From Panax quinquefolius (taxonomy: Eukaryota > Streptophyta > Magnoliopsida > Apiales > Araliaceae): a stretch of DNA of 64,000 bases. The DNA lies in contig CM035165.1 in the NCBI GenBank assembly GCA_020205615.1, forward strand, positions 29,733,544 through 29,797,543. Reading direction: 5' to 3'. The notes beneath the pieces were generated by a model, which was given only the letters and a program-made list of their open reading frames with translations, was not told the origin of the DNA and did not search any database. Position numbers and translations under genes: made by a program. Positions 60,620-64,000 of this stretch are shown one piece after another; within the stretch, counting starts at the first letter, position 1; every line of letters starts with the position of its first letter.

Positions 60620-61025
60620 CGTTATTCCATTCTTTATTATTATATCGAATAACTCAGATAATGCTACCTACCCTATACTTGGTGAAATTCTTCGTTATTC
60701 CATTCTTTATCATTCGTTGAACATCCTGTTTTGTGCATTTACTACGGACTGGTTCCATTATTTATCATTCCGTTGAACATCCTCGTCTCATGCGTTTCTA
60801 CACGGACTTGGTTCCGCTCTTTATTATTTTGTTGGAATATCTCGCTCAGGCGTTTTACGCCGGACCGATTCCGCTTCTTTATTATTCTCATTGAATATCC
60901 TATCTCATGTTTTACGCCGGACCGATTTCGCTCTTTATTATTCTATTGGAATATCTCATGCATGCGCTTTATGCCGTAATCGATTCCGTTAGTTATTATT
61001 CTATTGGAATAACTCGCTCGCGGTC
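60620..61025 (+). repeat. ~57-bp array in LTR leader
   Basis: Six or seven units follow the pattern ATTCCGCTCTTTATTATTCT, ATTGGAATATCCTG, CATGCGTTTTACGCCGGACC. In many units the flanking TTCC and GGAA can pair to form a small stem around the TTTATTATT loop. Confidence 0.85.
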
Positions 61026-62101
61026 TCATCGCATGCATGGTGATTTTTTTTGTTATTTCATTCCTTGTTATACTCAAGGTTGGTTAAAGTTTTGACTTCT
61101 ATACTCCATGAAATTAGTGGAATATCCTCGATATTTGCGCTTCAACCAAAGATCTTTTCATGAAATATTCTTCCGAGCATTCTTGAATTTTACTCTACAG
61201 CAAAAGATCATGTCGACAATTTGGAAGTTATTGATTCTCGGATAAAATAATTCTTGAACTTGTTTTATTGAATTCTTATATCATTGTCATCATCCTCATG
61301 TTTATATTTTTTTGAAAGTCATCCGTGGTTCAGAAGTGTATAGATGGACTTGGTATGATTATGACTGTGGATTATTCTAATGTAATCACGACCGTAATGT
61401 TACAAATGATGTGGTAAAAGTCCTTATTGGTCCGTAGTGCATTGATGGACGTTGTTGGCATGATCATGACCATTAATGAATACACAAATATTCTTGGCCC
61501 GTAGTGCATGGATAATTGTGGTCGTGATACTAAAGAATATCCTCGTCAGTAGTGTGGGGGTGATTCGATGATGTGGATTATTTATTGTCGAGTCCCAATG
61601 ATAAAAGTGATGAAAACCTTTAAATCATAAAAGATTGTAGATTTTATTCTCTACTGACTCTTTTAATGGATTGGTTGTTCATCGCAGCTTAAACTTGATG
61701 GTTGTTATATTATATCGCTTTAACAACTGTTCAAGGCTAACGATAATATATTCTCGCATTTTCTTAGTCATAATATTTCCTACTGGGCTAGTTGAGCTCG
61801 CCCTTTTACTTTCATTGTTCTCTTCAGGAAATGAGAACGTAGCAGGGACTAGTCGGGGAATTGAGTGACAGACCAGATGATAGCATTAGTAGTCCTCACT
61901 ATTCAGTGAAATAGTGGGAAAATAAATGTAATAATATTGAATTTGAGTTTGTATATTGTCTAGACGATAATATTTGTATTAAAACTCACAGCTTATGTTT
62001 TGTCGCATTTTGCATTTACAGTTGTATAATTAAGTTGTATTTGTATTCGTATCATGTATTTGGCGACTCGTAATAGGTGATGTATACTTTTTGGGGCATC
62101 A

Positions 62102-62623
62102 CGGTTGGTATCGTCGAGCTTAGGGATATGATCCCTGGCTAAGATGTGAGACTAGAACTAGGAGGGGAGAGACGGGGAATTCCTTTGCTAGTATGACCTA
62201 CCTAATTTTTTGGTTTTTAATTGGTTGGTCAGAGTATAGAGATAATATGTTGCATGTCAATTAACCCTTATTTTGTGGCAGTATTTAAAAATGGCATCCA
62301 AGAATATTGAGAATAGCAATGGGGCACAAGAAACCGTTGAGTCTCCACAGATCAACAATCAGAATAATGTTCATCAAGAAGGCGACAATCCTCATACAAA
62401 CAACAACACCGACCAAATGATGAACGATGGAATGTTGAGCCTTTATGCAATTCATACGCAACATCAAAGTAGAGCGGCTCTGTTCAAAATGCGGTGGAAA
62501 CATTGGAAACTCTCGAACGGTCACCGCTAAACAGTTCAAGGAGCTGGGACCACCCGAGTTTATTGGAGAGCCAAAACTACTTAAGGCGGAAGCGTGGATA
62601 AAACAGATCACCAAGATATTTGA
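62102..62623 (+). mobile_element. Second gypsy internal region: PBS and truncated gag
   Basis: It repeats 54458-54965 with few changes: primer site, TATGACCTACCTAA block, gag start ATGGCATCCAAGAATATTGA at 62291, and text up to ACCAAGATATTTGA. The gag frame is broken near 62435 by small indels. At ~62623 the sequence switches abruptly to unrelated DNA. Confidence 0.88.
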
Positions 62624-63239
62624 GCACAACCCTGTCTTATGATGACACGAGGTTGTATGTCATTAGACATTTTATATGATAGTGGCAAAACACCCTTCCA
62701 ACATTGGGTTTGCCTCACCCTAGTTGATTCACCAAATATAACTACTAAATGATGACCACCGTTCTATTCCCTGTTACTCCCGGCCGACTTCAACCCGACT
62801 ACACTCTTATTACCCGAAAGGAATTGTGAAGCAAAAGGGTGAGCACAACTAGCTCAGTAAAGAATATCATGACTAAAGATAATTAAATTATCAATAGCCT
62901 TCATCAATAATAAATCAGAGATTTAGAACATATAGTAGAATATAAAAATTTCAACCATAGTTGCAGCGGAACAAGCAATCCATTAGAAGAGTCAAATAGA
63001 CTATAAAGTCTATTATCTTCTCCATGTTAAAAATCCACCAACAATGTTTTATCCCTGTAACATCAATCAACAATTCTGGTCCACAATCATATGAATAACT
63101 CATAATCATAATTGTAGTTCTAAATTTCTCTTCTCATCCAAGACGAAGATAATTTTCATTACCCATCTTTACCTGAAATATCAAAGATCATGGTTACACC
63201 AAATCACATTTCCTATTCATAATCATACTAATAACTTCA

Positions 63240-63535
63240 TCTTTTGCACTACGACCAAAGATATTCATTTGTATCACCCGGTTGGTCATGTTCATCTCAA
63301 CACTGCTCATCTTTGCACCATCGCCAAAGATATTCAAACAACATGTCATCTTGCACTACGCGGGCCAAAGATATTCATCAACAATTCATCTTTGCACCAT
63401 GTGCCAAAGATATTCCTCAACGATTTATATTTGCACTACAGCCAAATATATTTATCAACAGTTCGTATTTGCACTACAGGCCAAATATATTCATCAACAG
63501 TTCATATTTGCACTATAGGCCAAATATATTATTAT
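63240..63535 (-). repeat. ~39-bp tandem array in family C LTR
   Basis: About seven units of TTTGCACTACAGGCCAAATA followed by TATTCATCAACAGTTCATA. The last three units are closest to each other. The three overlapping open frames here are translations of this array, not genes. Confidence 0.88.
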
Positions 63536-63888
63536 CTCAAAGAAATATATAATCATTTCGAATTTATATAAACAATAATTATAACTATGTTGATCATTTC
63601 ACCTTTGCACTTAAGCTAAAGATATTTAATTATAAATTCAATGGTCATGCTCATTCATACGATCAACAATTCAACTTTGACTCATCGGCCAAAGAGAACC
63701 CATAGTCACGATCATACCAATAATCTACCCATCTTTACACTCAAGTCAAAGAGAAATTAATATCATCATCGGGGTTATAAAATGTTATATATGATAATAA
63801 AAATAATATAATCAACATATAGATTTAATCTCAAGAGTAATATTCATAACTCAACTATAATTTGGTTAGAAAAAGAAACCAATTTTGT

Positions 63889-63975
63889 CATGAATAGTAA
63901 CTCGTGAATAGTAATCTATGAATAGTAACTTTGTGAATAATAACTCATGAATAGTAACTCGTGAATAGTAAACCC
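63889..63975 (-). repeat. GTGAATAGTA tandem array
   Basis: Six units of CTCGTGAATAGTAA type, 13-17 bp apart. This is the reverse complement of the TACTATTCAC arrays at 51774 and 45127. Confidence 0.85.
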
Positions 63976-64000
63976 GACACAAAAAGGTAGAAATTCCACA

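Larger units (their letters stand above)
59277..62101 (+). mobile_element. Gypsy family A LTR (LTR3 of tandem array), 2.83 kb
   Basis: The most complete uninterrupted plus-strand LTR: TGTAAGACCCCAACTTTTTG to TTTTTGGGGCATCA. Landmarks are the TATA block CTATAAATAG at 60439-60448, the purine leader GAGAGAAAGAAGAAGAG (~60520), the ~57-bp array (60620-61025), the GTAGTGCA array (61330-61560) and the AGCTCGCCCTTTTACTTTCA block. It is shared by two internal regions, one on each side. Confidence 0.9.
62624..64000 (-). mobile_element. Gypsy-type LTR, family C, reverse, cut by window edge
   Basis: Reverse-oriented LTR text related to families A and B: GGGTGAGCACAACTAGCTCA, GGAACAAGCAATCCATTAGA, AATAGACTATAAAGTCTATT, a GCACTACAGGCCAAATATAT array and a reversed TACTATTCAC array. 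No coding sequence is present. The start may be TGTCTTATGATGACACGAG at 62633, but the other end lies outside the window. Confidence 0.65.

Noticed and set aside
63244..63571. Three overlapping frames of ~80-100 codons
   Set aside because: All three plus-strand frames are open because the 39-bp array lacks stops. This is a repeat effect.

Overview
The window is nuclear DNA of a flowering plant, almost certainly a eudicot. It has spliced genes with GT-AG introns, two plant-typical gene families (an EMSY-LIKE protein and a G-type lectin receptor kinase), dense LTR retrotransposons with very long LTRs, many small inverted-repeat elements, and a plastid ycf2 fragment. The species cannot be fixed from sequence alone. 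No prokaryotic operon, CRISPR array, rRNA or tRNA gene is visible.

Layout. 1-11,135 is a retrotransposon nest: a partial Ty3/gypsy LTR, Ty1/copia-like LTR and leader relics, a rearranged gypsy LTR fragment, and a complete solo LTR (6037-8973, TSD CCTTA). 11,580-12,955 holds a small foldback element and a 1.2-kb element with ~280-bp inverted ends that has captured the 5' part of a Crooked-neck-like splicing factor gene. 14,267-21,530 is an apparently intact EMSY-LIKE gene on the minus strand (10 coding exons, 437 aa), with an 8-bp-TSD hAT-type insertion in one intron. 21.6-27.1 kb is intergenic, with several MITE-like elements, a G-quadruplex repeat, a 75-aa TATA-driven small ORF, a hairpin and a nuclear ycf2 fragment. 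27,271-29,268 is a broken lectin receptor kinase gene (plus strand), convergent with a spliced AAK1/NAK-family kinase gene (29,729-33,985, minus strand). The kinase gene has its promoter near 37.4 kb and a 3-kb 5'UTR intron that contains a 947-bp foldback element.

37.5-64 kb is a second retrotransposon nest. It includes a three-level LTR-in-LTR nest (solo LTRs with TSDs TGGTA and CTTGT), a further solo LTR (TSD TAACA), and a tandem LTR-internal-LTR-internal gypsy array (48,591 to about 62,623). One LTR of that array carries yet another solo LTR (TSD AAGTC). All retrotransposon coding regions are decayed.

Only two genes look functional in the conventional sense: the EMSY-LIKE chromatin reader and the NAK-family kinase, which is probably a clathrin-adaptor kinase. 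The small ORF at 24,660 is the best candidate for something undescribed. The remaining interest lies in transposon biology: gene capture, solo-LTR nests with exact TSDs, and tandem arrays inside LTR leaders that recur in every copy.
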